From Trema orientale (Eukaryota; Streptophyta; Magnoliopsida; Rosales; Cannabaceae), in contig JXTC01000245.1 of assembly GCA_002914845.1 (NCBI GenBank), positions 166,164 to 230,163 of the forward strand: DNA of 64,000 nt, written 5' to 3'. The notes under the pieces were generated by a model. That model was given only the letters and a program-made list of their open reading frames with translations, had not been told where the DNA came from and searched no databases. Below are positions 48,801 to 61,200 of the stretch, piece after piece (position 1 is the stretch's first letter; each line of letters starts with the position of its first letter). The position numbers were made by a program, and so were the translations under genes.

Positions 48801-50461
48801 ATACTCCAATGGTAACCCTCTAGAAATGAAAGATATATCATCTCATGTAAGATAGTAATGTGTATCATACACTTAGAGAAAATCAATTTGACTAAAGAAA
48901 TACTATTCAAGCACAAAGACATAACATACAAACCGCAAGTATACGGATCGCAATAAGTAATATAAATGGTAAGAGAGTGTCGAATCCTACGAGAAGCACA
49001 CGATTCACAAATGCTAAGTACTAACTATAACTGGTTGTCAATTTATCCAAACGACAATAAATAGTTATTTTGAGCTAAAATCAAAATGTAAATTCAGTGT
49101 AAAAGACAATAATAGAAATCAAAACTAAGCAACCAAAGACAGTTTTAACAACAATGATAAAGAACCTAGAAAGGTATTCTACCCTATAACTCCTCTAATT
49201 ACTAGTTTTCCTCACCATTCAATCATCCATTTAGAGTTAACAACTGAGAATTTAATGGTATTCACAAACTCATTTCTAAGACATAAGTGAAAATATCTAA
49301 ACAAGATAATATGTTACTCTTAACGTAAATTGATTGGACTCATTAAATTTGGTAATTCTCACACAAAGGTTGCACAAGTTACATAGGTATATTCCTATCC
49401 TATGCAAACTCACTCTACACTAAGCAATCTTATGTTGTTCAACTTATATCCAAACTTAAATTCCCCTTTCCAAATTCATAAAGGTTTCATTCAGCAAGTC
49501 TATTTAGTGGGCAAGTAAATAGATGCATTAAGCATAATGTAAAACAATTAACTCATCAATGGATATCAAGAATAAATGAAGAAAACAAAGCAATTGAATT
49601 ATATTAAAGGTTTGATTACCTCCCTAGAATTGGAATTTAGTTCATAGTCATACAAAGACAAACACAATAGAATTGATAAAGCTTATAACCATTCATTGCA
49701 GAAAATGGAAGAGTAAAACTAAAGGAAGAGAAAAGAAAAACTCTTTGAAGATTTTCCAATCTAGTTGTCTCCTCTTGAATCCCTCTTCTTCTTGTTATTT
49801 AACTTCTTAGAATGTTTTCAAAATCCTTTGGCTGTTAGGATTTTTTTGTCTCCCCCTTTCATTTCAAATGAGCTTAAGAGAGGTTAAATACTGGAGGCAA
49901 TCCGGTCACGATCCAAGAATTCAACAACATGTTTTGCACTTTTTGGCACTGCGATGTCAAATTTGACGCCGCAGCGTCGAGATAGTCGAGTGGTTGGTGC
50001 TGCAGTGCCGGACTGTGACGTTGCGGCACCATACCTTTAATGCAGTGGCGCCGTGATGCCAACTCCCTAGAGGTTTTGGCGCTGCAGTGCCCATTTTTCC
50101 CTTCATAACTAGCACTGCTACATACTGCTGAGGTGATGTTTGCCCGTCTTCGCTCGTGAATGATCAAAATTACCTTGCTTTAGCCTCAGTTTCACTCAAA
50201 AAATTAGCATTCTCCGCTTAATGAATTCTCACCTGAAACATATATCAAAAACAACAAAATAAGTAAAAAGAGCTCAAAGACAAGCAATTCTTAAGCTTGA
50301 AAAGATAATAAAGATAAGTGTAAAATGCACTTATCATACGCCAATGATAATTCTCTACAAATGAAAGATATATCATCTCATATAAAATAGTAATGTGTAT
50401 CATACACTTGACAAAATCAATTTGACCAAAGAAATACCATTCAAGCACAAAGACATAACAT
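48801..50461. repeat. 127-bp direct repeats flanking an inserted block
   Basis: 48801-48927 and 50336-50461 are about 90% alike (ATACTCCAATGG... against ATACGCCAATGA..., both containing GAAAGATATATCATCTCAT and ATTCAAGCACAAAGACATAA). A shorter, weaker relative follows at about 50550-50615 (AAAGTCAATGTGACCAAGGA). The LTR-like block 48930-50334 lies exactly between the two strong copies. Confidence 0.75.
48930..50334 (-). repeat. Gypsy-like solo LTR candidate
   Basis: On the - strand it begins near TGATAAGTGCATTTTACACT (from 50336) and ends in GATCCGTATACTTGCGGTTT (to 48930); both are familiar ends of a class of plant Ty3/Gypsy LTRs. CATAC occurs at both borders (48925-48929 and 50335-50339) and may be a 5-bp target duplication, though the exact TG..CA ends do not fit perfectly. 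A GC-rich patch (about 49900-50060) has repeated GGCGCTGCAGTGCC-type words. No coding region. Confidence 0.45.
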
Positions 50462-53217
50462 TGACTTTTTATTAGGACAAGTTCATAAGATGAAAATCTG
50501 ACCAAAGATAAAACATTTATACACAATGGTTTAACAACTTATACAAAACAATGATATGTATCACTCAATGCAAAAGTCAATGTGACCAAGGATATAATAT
50601 TCAAATACAAAGGATATGCCATTAAGAGAAAAATTAAAGAAGAGAACTCAGTAATCTCAAAGTAAAGGACTCAACAAAATATATTACTTGTGCATAATAT
50701 TCCCCAATTAAATCATCCATTAACTCGTCATCTTTCTTTTGATACCATATTCCTTAAATAAATGGTAGGAGTCATGCAAGGAGCTACATGGTGGCTAGGC
50801 TAAATTTGAATTCACATTTATATTTATATAAATATGTATGAATATATAACTCCCTCTATATAAAAAATTGTTAGCTAAGCCAAAATGCCCAAATTTTAAA
50901 TAGGGCACTCTAAACTCAAGGTTCATTTCATGCCTATTTAATATAAGTACTGAATTAGCTACATAAAATAAAATAAAATTTTAGAGTTATCATCTTCCTT
51001 AGGAAAATTAAAGACTCCTCAACATTTTTTTTTTCACGCTAAATGCAAGCCCCAACTCCATATCTTTATCAGGTCTTTTTTTCTAAAATTGTTCAAGCAT
51101 GAAAAATAATTAACTAGTTTGACAACAAAACTATCCAGTAAGTATCTATCTTTTCTTCTATTATTTATCTATATTCATTAGTTTATCTATTTAGAACATT
51201 GACATTAATTTTACTAGTTGCTAGTACTACTGTAGATCTATAAAATATTTTCCTTTACGAATTTTGTCAAGAATTGGTCAGTAACTAAATGGAAGATGTT
51301 TACTAGTGTATATTAAGAAATATATCTACAATGGTCTTGGTAATGAAGTATTGTACAACATTTTTAAGAAATGAAAAACCAATGAAGGCAATTTTAGTAT
51401 TTAATAGTTAGTAATCTTTTTTTTTTTTAAGGATTAAGCCCCTACTAACAAAAGCTTTTAGCTCCATTCTTGGTAGGAGTAGCGTTCAATTATTCCATTT
51501 CACTTGTATTTTCAAATCCATAATAAAAGTATAAACCAATAGAAAGAGAAAAAAGAGTTTAAGTGAAAATTCTTAATTAAAGAGAAGTATAAAAATATAC
51601 TAATATGTACCAATGTGATTAAATTAAAAATCAACTCATACTACATAATACGCCTTTCAAATTTTAAAGAAATAGAAATTAGAAAAATGTTTTAAAATTA
51701 TATTACCTCTCATTCACACATAAAAAAATAATTTAAAAAAAGTGATAGGTAGTTTAGGTCAAACCTGGCAAAGGAAAGTGCAATCCACACCCAATCCCGC
51801 TAACTTTAGGTCACTTTTCTATTGAGCAATTTTGCAATAAATGGTTTATTACGAGTTGAGTAGTTGGTACGAATTAATCTTTTTTTAGTTCGCTCTTAGC
51901 AAAGATAAATGTAACACGATGTGTTTATTTATTTATTTATATTTTAGAGGTGCAAGATTTGAATTTTGGATATCAAAATCGAATAATTAGTCATTTTGCT
52001 TTTGCTCTATGGCGTTTGCCTTTCACTTTTGACTTTGTACTCAAGTGCCTCTAAATGACAAATTTGTTCTTTTTTCCTACCTCAATTCTAATCCTGTTAG
52101 AAAATCTTTAATGGATAATGACCAAATAGTCATTTCACTTTTTAAAGAGCTAAATAAATGCTCTTACTATTTTTTTATTGGGAATTTTTAAATAACTAAT
52201 TTTTATGATTAAATAAATGAAAAAATGTAATATAATATTGTTTTTTTAAATGGTTATATATATATAAACAAAACAAAAAGGTGTAATGTAAAAAAATTTT
52301 ACCTATCAAACTTGATATATGTTCTGAATTAAATTTAGTCTTTGGTTGTAATTTTAGTGTAATTTCATTATATTTTGGATATGAATCTACATCTAAGAAG
52401 GAAAAAAAGCATGCTTTTTTTTTTAATCTTTTTAAACTTATATTTAAGCACGCTAAAAAATGTTATTTTACATCCTTTTCAATTTTCATTTATATATTCT
52501 ATTTAAATATGAAAAAGAATAATTAATTATTTTTGCTTCTTGTCTTTTACTCTCATTATGAATTTGCCCCTTTATTTTTGACTTTGTATTTAAGTGACTC
52601 AGAATAGCAAACATATTTCTCTTTTGTCCCTTGACATCTACACCATTAGAAGACTAAGTGGGTAAGGATCAGATAGTTATTTCACTTGTAAGAGAGTCTT
52701 TAAAATATGGAATTTTGCAACTTTTTTGGCATGATTTCTAAAAATATTTTGACACTATTAAAGAATACAAAATTTGTTATATTATGCCTATTTTTGTTTT
52801 AGGATAAATTACTCTATCAGTCCCTGAATTAAGAAGAAAGTTTCACTTTGGTCCTTAAACTTTAAATTGCGCCTTATTGGTCCTTAAAACTATTAAAAAT
52901 GTTTCATTTTAGTTATTTTTGTTATAAATTTTATTTGATTCTTATTAGAATGAGTATATGAGTTGTATTTCTCATTCTGTATTATGAACAAATTGTATTT
53001 TTACCACCCCCCTAAACTATCATCTATGCAGAATTTTATCCTCTAAACTATTTCTCTTTGCAAGAATTTTCTCTAAACTATTCGATTGTGTAAAAATTTT
53101 CCCTTCTATTACCTTTCTCCTATTGCTCAGACAAACAAAATTATGATGTATCACCCCAAAATAAGGTTAGTTGAAACTTTTATTATTTAGACTTTTAGAC
53201 AACAAGGTTAGTTGAAA
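50462..53217. other. Intergenic DNA
   Basis: AT-rich, with no recognisable gene. Around 52800-52960 lie phrases such as GTCCCTGAATTAAG and TTGGTCCTTAAA, which are common in dispersed plant repeats and resemble parts of 1450-1560. I see no complete element. Confidence 0.4.
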
Positions 53218-53435
53218 GGGAAAAGGACATGGGTAAGACTAACTTGGGCCAACTTTTTTGTACATTTTTTTTTTTAAAATGACATTTTTAATAGTGTCAA
53301 GAACTTCTTAATCTATGGCTAAAAAGTTCTTGACCATAAGTCAACTGTCCTTGGCACTCCTAAAAATATCATTTTTAAAAAAATGCACAAAAAAATCATT
53401 TTAGTCCAAATTAATCCTATCTATGTCATTTTCTC
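53218..53435. mobile_element. Mutator-like MITE, family M3
   Basis: A 218-bp palindrome: GGGAAAAGGACATGGGTAAG at the left against CTATCTATGTCATTTTCTC at the right, with arms of about 95 bp. The 9-bp direct repeat TAGTTGAAA flanks it perfectly (53209-53217 and 53436-53444). No coding capacity. Confidence 0.85.
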
Positions 53436-53444
53436 TAGTTGAAA

Positions 53445-53879
53445 CAAGGTTAGAGTTTTATCCTCTAAGTTTTGTTTGGGCTTTTAGACAATAATATTAA
53501 ATGATTTAGCCCATTAAGCTTTTTTTTTTGTGTGTATGTGTTTTTTATTTTTTTTCCATTGTGCTTAATGATTTAGTTACACTGCTATTCTTTAATTAAT
53601 CATTTTCATAAGGATGTGTAGTTTTGAATTGAAACAATAACAGGTCACGTGCGTAAAGCATGTGCATTTTACACTAGTTTATATAGAAGAATGAATATGC
53701 CTCGGAAAGATACTTGCAGTTCGATCTGCTTTAACTAATATTTTAGTGTTTCTTAATTTTTTTAATATTTATTTCTTCTGATCATGAGGTTAGTTACCTA
53801 GTTCCTTTTTTCCAAAGAAAAAAATTATTACTTTATCAGAGATAATATTAATATAAATATGTTACTGTAGGAATTAAGT
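53445..53879. other. Intergenic DNA
   Basis: I see nothing I can support here. Confidence 0.4.
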
Positions 53880-54425
53880 AGAAGCTACACTATTTCATTG
53901 TTTTTAGGACTATTTACGAAATTCCAAGTCCAAAATACTGAAAATTGAAAAATCTTGGATGAGCAGAATTTTCCAGATTGATTAAGAAAAATAACTCTTT
54001 TAATTTTTTTAAGAAAAATAGCACTTCTAGTAAATATTTATAAAATTATTAGTTTTTCTTTAAAATTGGTATTTTTTAATGGTACTTGAGGTAATTAATT
54101 AGGATAAGCAATCTAGTTATTTGAGGTACTAGTCAAGTTACTTCAGGTAACTTGATCAGTTACCTCAAGTATCTCATCAATTAATAAAAGTGGTATTTTT
54201 TTTAAATCCTTTAGAAAATGATATTTTTCTAATTAAAATTCAGAATTTTTCAAATAATTTTAAAATCTGAGATTTTTCAATTTTTCTAAAAAATTACTAC
54301 GAAAAATCAAATTTCCTCTTGTTTTCATTTGGGTTTCTAACACATTTAAAAAAAATGGTATTTTTTTGAATATTTTTTAGAAAATGTTATATTTTTTGTA
54401 ATAAAAACCGTATTACAAAAAAAAT

Positions 54426-54859
54426 GAGAAATTTACACCTATACTGTTTTTAAAACTTATTTTTATAAATACCCGATTTTTATTTTTCTTTCAAAAATAC
54501 CCATTTTTATGGTCCACATTTCATATACAAAATATGAGTAGTCCATATTTACAATGTAAATTTTATCTATGAGGTGCACATTTCATGTGTAAAATATGAA
54601 CGGTATATATTTACAGTATAAATGTTTTCCACAGTTTATATTTTTCATTATAAATTTGACATATAGTATACATTTTAAAATGTGTGCTAATTTTTAGTGT
54701 AATTTATATTCATAAAATATAGACCACGGTATATATTTAATGCATAAAATGAAACCCTGGTATATATTTTATGTGTAAAACAGTGGTGGTTTATATTTTT
54801 GAAATAAAAAAATATTTATGGAAATATAATTTAAAAACAGGTATTTATGAACGTTTTCC
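54426..54859. mobile_element. Mutator-like MITE, family M4
   Basis: Left end GAGAAATTTACACCTATACT, right end AAATACCTGTTTT-type sequence in reverse, closing ACGTTTTCC. The arms share TGTTTTTAAA and TATAAATA words. AAAAAAAAT occurs on both sides (54417-54425 and 54860-54868), a perfect but low-complexity 9-bp duplication. The centre holds several ATATTTAC/TAAAATATGAA repeats. Confidence 0.65.
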
Positions 54860-54887
54860 AAAAAAAATGGGCCACCGTATTTTTCAA

Positions 54888-55178
54888 GGGGCTCATAGAA
54901 ATATGACCAAATTTTGGGTCCAATTTCAGTAAATGTCCCTTTGTCAAATGTTATAGCAAAATGTCCGGTATATATGCATATATACCAAGTGTAAAATTTT
55001 ATATACCAAGTATAAAAAATTATATACCCAGTGCATTTCAGTACAGTAACTAAAATTGGTAGATACACATATCTACCAAGTGTAAAAATATATATATCTG
55101 GACATTTAGCTATAAAATTTTAAAAATGGACATCTACTTAATCAAATTTAAAATTTTGGTCATCCACCTAAATTTCTC
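54888..55178. mobile_element. Mutator-like MITE, family M2 copy 2
   Basis: 291 bp, GGGGCTCATAGAAATATGAC to CATCCACCTAAATTTCTC, colinear over its whole length with the copy at 35811-36101. It is flanked by a perfect 9-bp duplication, ATTTTTCAA (54879-54887 and 55179-55187), different from the duplication around copy 1, so the two insertions are independent. Confidence 0.87.
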
Positions 55179-55232
55179 ATTTTTCAATATCTTTTTCTTC
55201 TAAAAATACGGTAAAAGGCCTAATTTTCCTTT

Positions 55233-57537
55233 TTTATTTGACTGCCTTCGGCACTCTTGACCGAGGCCCAAATGTTATCAATGGTGGATCACACAAAATA
55301 CTTTATAAGTTTCATCTTTTTCTTTTCTAGCTATTATTATCATCTTTTTCTCTTTCTACTTAAATATAGGTCAATTATGTATGTAATATTATTACATTTT
55401 TTAACTCAAAATTTTAACATTTTTTCAACCCTTGATTACCAAGATAAGTAGATGCCTACTATTAATACCAGTATATGTGCGTAAACATATAATATATATA
55501 TAGATACATTTATCTCTTTTCTTTTATTTAATCATAGAAAACTAGTGTTTTTGGAAATGTCCAACAAAAAAAATAGTAAAAGACATTTTTTAGCTCTTTA
55601 AAAAGTGAAATAACTCCATTAATGATTTTCTAATAGTATTAGATTTGAGAGAGTAAAAGAAGAACAACTTTATCATTTAAGAGCACTTGAATACAGAATC
55701 AAAAGTCAGGGACAAATTCATAATGAGGGCAAATATCAAGAGGCAAAATAACTAATTGTTCTATTAGCATTGGAGATGAATGTGATCACCAATTAAGTTA
55801 AACCCGTAATGATAGTTGAGAGTCACTTATGGTATTTGAGTTGTAACTTGTTTTTATTTAAATCTCCTTTTGCTCTTTTGTTTCTCTCATCTTGTAGAGG
55901 ATAAGTTTTATGTAATATTAGTTTCAGAGATCAGATAGTCGGTTAAAAAAATAAATTAGATGCTATATCGCAAAAGAAGAAGTACTTTTTTTGCACCAAA
56001 CATGAATATAAATAGCGGTTAACAACAAAAAATATCCTGAGGTATGGACTTTTTGCTATTTTAACCATATTTTTTGGTTTGTGCAAAATTTTTATCTCCA
56101 CGTTACAAATATTTGTAATTTTGTAACTTTTACAGATAAATTGACAACAAATTTCTCACTAAACATAGAATTTGAATTGAATATATCTTATTTCTGTTGA
56201 CTGACACAAGAAATCTATTAAAATAATTTAAAATATTTAGCACAAATCACTTTTTTGTTTACAAATTTGTAAAGATTTGTAATGTAACACAAGCCAAAAA
56301 ATATGGTTAAAATTACAAAAATATTATGTAATTTTTTTTTTTGGCAGTTTTCCCTATAAATAAAAACGAAGTTGAGATTTCTGATTAGTTTCTTATTCCA
56401 TTCAAGGAAGAGCAAGTCAAAGACAATTTAATGCACCCAATAAAAGCAAACATGGTGTCATGGTGTGAATGTTTGGCCCCACCACTTTGGACATTATCCC
56501 TTTCCTCATCGACCCATCTAATATTAGTTTTATGGAAATAAGAGACACAAGTCATAAATAAACAAGGCCATGACAAATTGGTCATTTTGGTAACAAGCCT
56601 AGACAAACAACTTCGGACCAAAATTGGGTGCAAATCTATCCAGCTTTGATGAAATTGTAACTTATAAAATATATAAAAGATCTTTTTGCAGTTGTAATTG
56701 ACTACTTCAAATTTCTAGTTAATGTAATACGTGTTTTAGCATCCTGACCTCGATTCCAGTTGAATGATCCTCTAACGTGTCGATTCTACATTTCTAATCC
56801 AAGTTAGATGACACAAGTCACTATATTAATTCATTAACTTCTGTTTAATCAATTCATTGTGGCACATATATATATATATATATATATTTTTCCCAATAAA
56901 ACTTGGCAATTATTTTAAAAATTTATATTAAAATTCTAATGAAAGTTTCTTGTGGGAGAGGTGGACAACTAGAAGAAGAGAAAGAATGACGTTTAGGCTA
57001 AGACTCCAATCTCTTGACCCTATGGATCACCCAAAACAGTCTCCTCCACGAAAACTTCAACCTCTTTCTTGCCCTCTCCCCCATTTAACTTCCAAGTATT
57101 TTAATTTTTTTTTTTCCATTTTACTGGCAAAAGGGTTTATTTTTTTTTCCCTTCTCCACTAAATTTGTCATATTAAGACAATAATGTCCTCGGTTAGGTA
57201 GCAGATAAATTTGATAAATTAAAAGCTAATAAAAGAGAACAGAGATATTTTTCAAGGCTGTTGCTTTTTTATTTGTTTCCCATAATACACTTCAGTTAAT
57301 ATCTGGATTTATTTTATTTTATATTATTACACGTATTAAGGTCTTTTAATATATTAATAAATTGCATGTCTTAAAATCTTTTCATTACGGTATTAAGGCC
57401 CTGATCGGTTCGGTTGCTGAGAATATTAGACAGAAAATCGTACAACTGGATCTCCCATATGTTTTTTTTTCTTTTTTTTTTTTCTGGGTATTTTGGTTCA
57501 ATAAATATTGGATTATTTTTTTTGGACAAACTCAGCT
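55233..57537. other. Intergenic region upstream of the OTU gene
   Basis: AT-rich. A (TA)n tract at about 56867-56886 carries no insertion. Short open frames (56385-56633 on -, 56950-57162 on +) show no domains. The last few hundred bases would be OTU promoter; I found no convincing TATA box. Confidence 0.4.
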
Positions 57538-58204
57538 CGAACAAACTTCAAAGAAAGCCATAGAATTTGTTCAAGCTCAATCTCAATCTCAATCTCAATC
57601 TCAGAGACATCAAAAGAGTTTTCCTTTTCCACTGTTTTCTTTTCTCAGCTGAATTAAGCATCAGGTTCTTACGTTGTGGTATATTCTTTTTTATTCTGTT
57701 TAATCGAATTTTTTTTCCTTGCCTATTATTTTAGATTTCTCTAATTCAATTTTGTGTCTTTCTTGCTTTTATTTGCTGTTTGGCTGGTAAGAAAATGGAA
57801 GGGAAGGAATAAATCAAACATGTTATGAATCATCAATATCATTTGTCTTTTTTTTTTTTTTTAATGATTTAATTCAATATTTTCGGCTTGTATTGAGGAA
57901 ATCATGATAATCTGTATTGAATTTTATTCAGTTTCACATGCTTTCTCAAGAACCAAACAGGGACTAACGAATAGAATGAAAAAAAAGAAGTTGAGGGGTC
58001 CATGCTTCATTTTCTGAGTTTTCATGGATTTTAAGCATATGGGTATTTCTAATTTGTTCCAATAAGTAATGGGTTTTTGTTGTTTATTTACCAAAACCCG
58101 GTTAGGCATCAATATTTCAGATGGGCTGTTTTGATTTTAATGGTGTGAATTTTGGGTTATGCTAGTTATTTCATTTTGTAATAGCAATTTACTTGTTTTT
58201 GCAG
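57538..58204 (+). other. Probable OTU 5'UTR exon and leader intron
   Basis: A stretch with less extreme AT content and an AATCTC hexamer repeat (about 57577-57605) can end at a donor near 57665 (CATCAG|GTTCTT). An acceptor TTTTTGCAG at 58204 lies 40 bp before the start codon. A noncoding first exon is therefore likely; its exact ends are uncertain. Confidence 0.4.
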
Positions 58205-58244
58205 GGTTTTATAGAGATTCTTTCTATAATTTAGCTCAGGTAGC

Positions 58245-61200
58245 ATGAATGAAAGCTATAGCAATGCAAGTGCTAGCTCCACCTCGAGTTTAAACAGCAG
58301 CTCCCATGACACAGAGGATGACCAAACCATTGCAAGTATCTTAGCCGAGGAAGAAAAGCTCAATGTCGATCGCAGGCTAGGGAAGAGACTTTCCCATTTA
58401 GATTCTATTCCAGTATGTTCCTTCCTGTATCCAAAATTTTCTTTTCCTTATTGGAAGACATAGAAGTTTGGAATCAGGATATAAGCTGTGTTTGTGTTAG
58501 ATATTTGAAGAAAATATTTTACTAACCAACAAACGAGCTGGGAAATATGAAGGACAACGTAACTTCAAGACTCAAAATGGCCTAATCTTAGGAATGTATA
58601 AAATTTGACAATAATTTGTCAATTTCTTCGTGAAGATCTACTTCTTACATCGATCAAAATGAATATTTTTTGTAAGTAAATGAAATCTAGTTTTTTGAAT
58701 ATTACTCCATCAAAAGATATAGTCTAAAAATATTTAAAAATTATTGGAAAGGTTTAAAACAACAATTTTCGTGAGGGAAAGTTTTGTTAAGAATTAGAGG
58801 CTGTAAGAGTTATTACTCTCTTTGTTAAGTTCGTCTTCCAGCTAAACTTGGGAATGATTTTTCGCATATTATGAGGCATATTCAAAATGGTAGTGATTAC
58901 AGATTAGCAGTCATAAACAGCTTGTGTTTTTGATCAAGAAGCATAATTATGCACTGACTGAAAATATTTAGGCTATCGGACCTTTTCTGTGGGTCTTTTG
59001 GAGCATTGCATAAACATCTATGTACTCTAATGTGGTAACAAAGTGCTTGTAAATTGCTACAAGCATTTTAATTCCCCAAGTACTATATGCTCTAAGCACG
59101 ATAATATGATCCCTCTTTCACACTCCACAATCATCAACACCTTATTGATGTTTTTGCATTTCTTCACAGAAGTTCATTACATTGTTGAGGGACTTGATTG
59201 TTGCACTTATGGTATGACTTTCGAAAGTAATTTTCTTGGGCATCTCATTGTAGTTAAGATGCTCAGCCCTCTAGATTATTAGGCTATATGAAGATTCAGC
59301 TTTCCTAGCACTGTGATATATAGTTACTTAATCTATGCTCTTGTCTATGATAAGAGCATCATCAAACATCCTGAAATCTGATTGACATTTGTCTGTGAGA
59401 ATCTTGTTTGGTGATGTCTTTTGTTTCTGCTCTGTTTTAGTTACCATGTATCCGACTATATCTTCCCTTCATTCCTTGCTGGCTGCTGTGTACCATGCGG
59501 TGTCTAAAACTGCATTAGAAAATTGTTACTTATTTTGAATAATTCATATGTGAGCTGGCTATTTAAGTTCTTGTCGATAACTGTGCTTGCAGCATACCCC
59601 CCGGGTTAATGGGGATATACCTGATGTTAATGATGCTACCTTAGACCATGAGCGGCTATCAGAAAGGTTATTATCTTTCGACAGTTATTTTTGTTGTATT
59701 TGTTACATTTTTACTTAAAGTTTCTCTGTCTGGTGCTTATTGCTGATTAGTCATGTCATGTTTTCTTGCATTTTTATGGGTTCTTTTATTTTTCTGGCCT
59801 ATTTTAGTTTCTGTTTCAGTTTCATAGATTTCATTTGAAGAATGCAAAATGTAAATTCTGATTAGTTATGAAAAAGAAACGAAATGTAACTATGACAGAG
59901 CATTCTCGTTTCATTTGTTCTTGGGTTTTTGTTTGATGTTTTGATGGTTATCAATGCCTTCATATTCACATGAATGCTTACTAAAAAGTATAGCTATCGA
60001 CGTTAGATATTGGCTTAATTCGTATTATTATTATTTTAATGTCCAGAATCCCCCTAAACCCAGTTGGTGGCTTGAGTTCAATTTTAAGCCTCCATCGAAC
60101 CCTATCATAAGTCATATCATAAATTCTGGGTAATGACAGTATTCCTTTTATGCAGGTTGGCTACCTACGATCTAGCTGAATTGCAAATGGAGGGTGATGG
60201 AAATTGCCAGGTTTGGCTTAGAAGTTAAAATAACCAGTCTATAATTTGTACTGTTTCACATGTTTCATTTCTCTCTCCTCTCTACACATAACTAAAATGC
60301 TTACGATTATCTTTACCTCGTGGGATAGGCCAAGAATATTCTTATTAACTTATATGCTTAATGCATTTGTTAGTTATACCTCGTTTTTTTTTTTTCTTCC
60401 CAAGTATATTTAGAAAATACTTTTTTGACTTGCAGTTTCGAGCATTAGCCGATCAATTGTTTCGTAGTCCAGATTACCACAAGCATGTCAGAAAGCAAGT
60501 TGTAAAGCAGGTGTGTCACTGACGAATCTCTTGGGATGCTATACTTTCTTATCTTCATTACCATATTATGAGTACTGATGTCAGATACAGTAGATTGCAT
60601 TAGAAAATAGTTCCTTTGAGCAAATATTATGATTTATCACTGCTAACAACTGCTTTTTTGACATTTTCTGAATTGTACTGCCTTACTAATATGCATTATG
60701 TTTCCTCTTCATAATGTACCGTGAGCCTGATCGTTACTGATATTGGGCTATCACATTTCTTCTTGGAAATCTATCCTGATATGTTAGAATCATCAATTTG
60801 AATTTTGAGTTTGACTACTAGAAGTTATTCTGCCTTGCTGCTCATAAAATTAAATTTTCATATTACTTGAATGTTCTATGCATAATCCAGACATAGTTAA
60901 CTTCATCTAAATTTTAGAAATTCTCTTGACTACAAAACTAGTTATTACCTTCATGATACAATAAAATATTTTTATTCGAGTTGGATAATCTTTTTTAAAA
61001 GAATATGTTGATGCGGGGTGAATGCCAGTTATAAATATCAATAAATTAGGACTAAGACACGTTTATGTAAAATTGTAATCAACCTCTAAAGATGGCATTA
61101 ATTCCTCCTAGTTATTTTTGTTCTCAAATGCATGCTAATCTTAACTTTGTTCCTGATCATATTCAAAAACTAAATACTCGATAGTTTGGTTAAATGTGCT

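Larger units (their letters stand above)
53880..55232. repeat. Second foldback dimer, interrupted by two MITEs
   Basis: The layout is related to that of 10620-11530: a first palindromic unit (about 53880-54315, with a central TTACCTCAAGTATC / GAGGTACTAG-type inverted pair), the linker AATTTCCTCTTGT plus TTTGGGTTTCTAACACAT (54308-54346), then a second unit. Two MITEs (54426-54859 and 54888-55178) interrupt the second unit. With each MITE and one target-duplication copy removed, the remaining sequence around 54400-54425, 54860-54887 and 55179-55232 aligns with the end of the first dimer (about 11430-11530). Confidence 0.6.
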
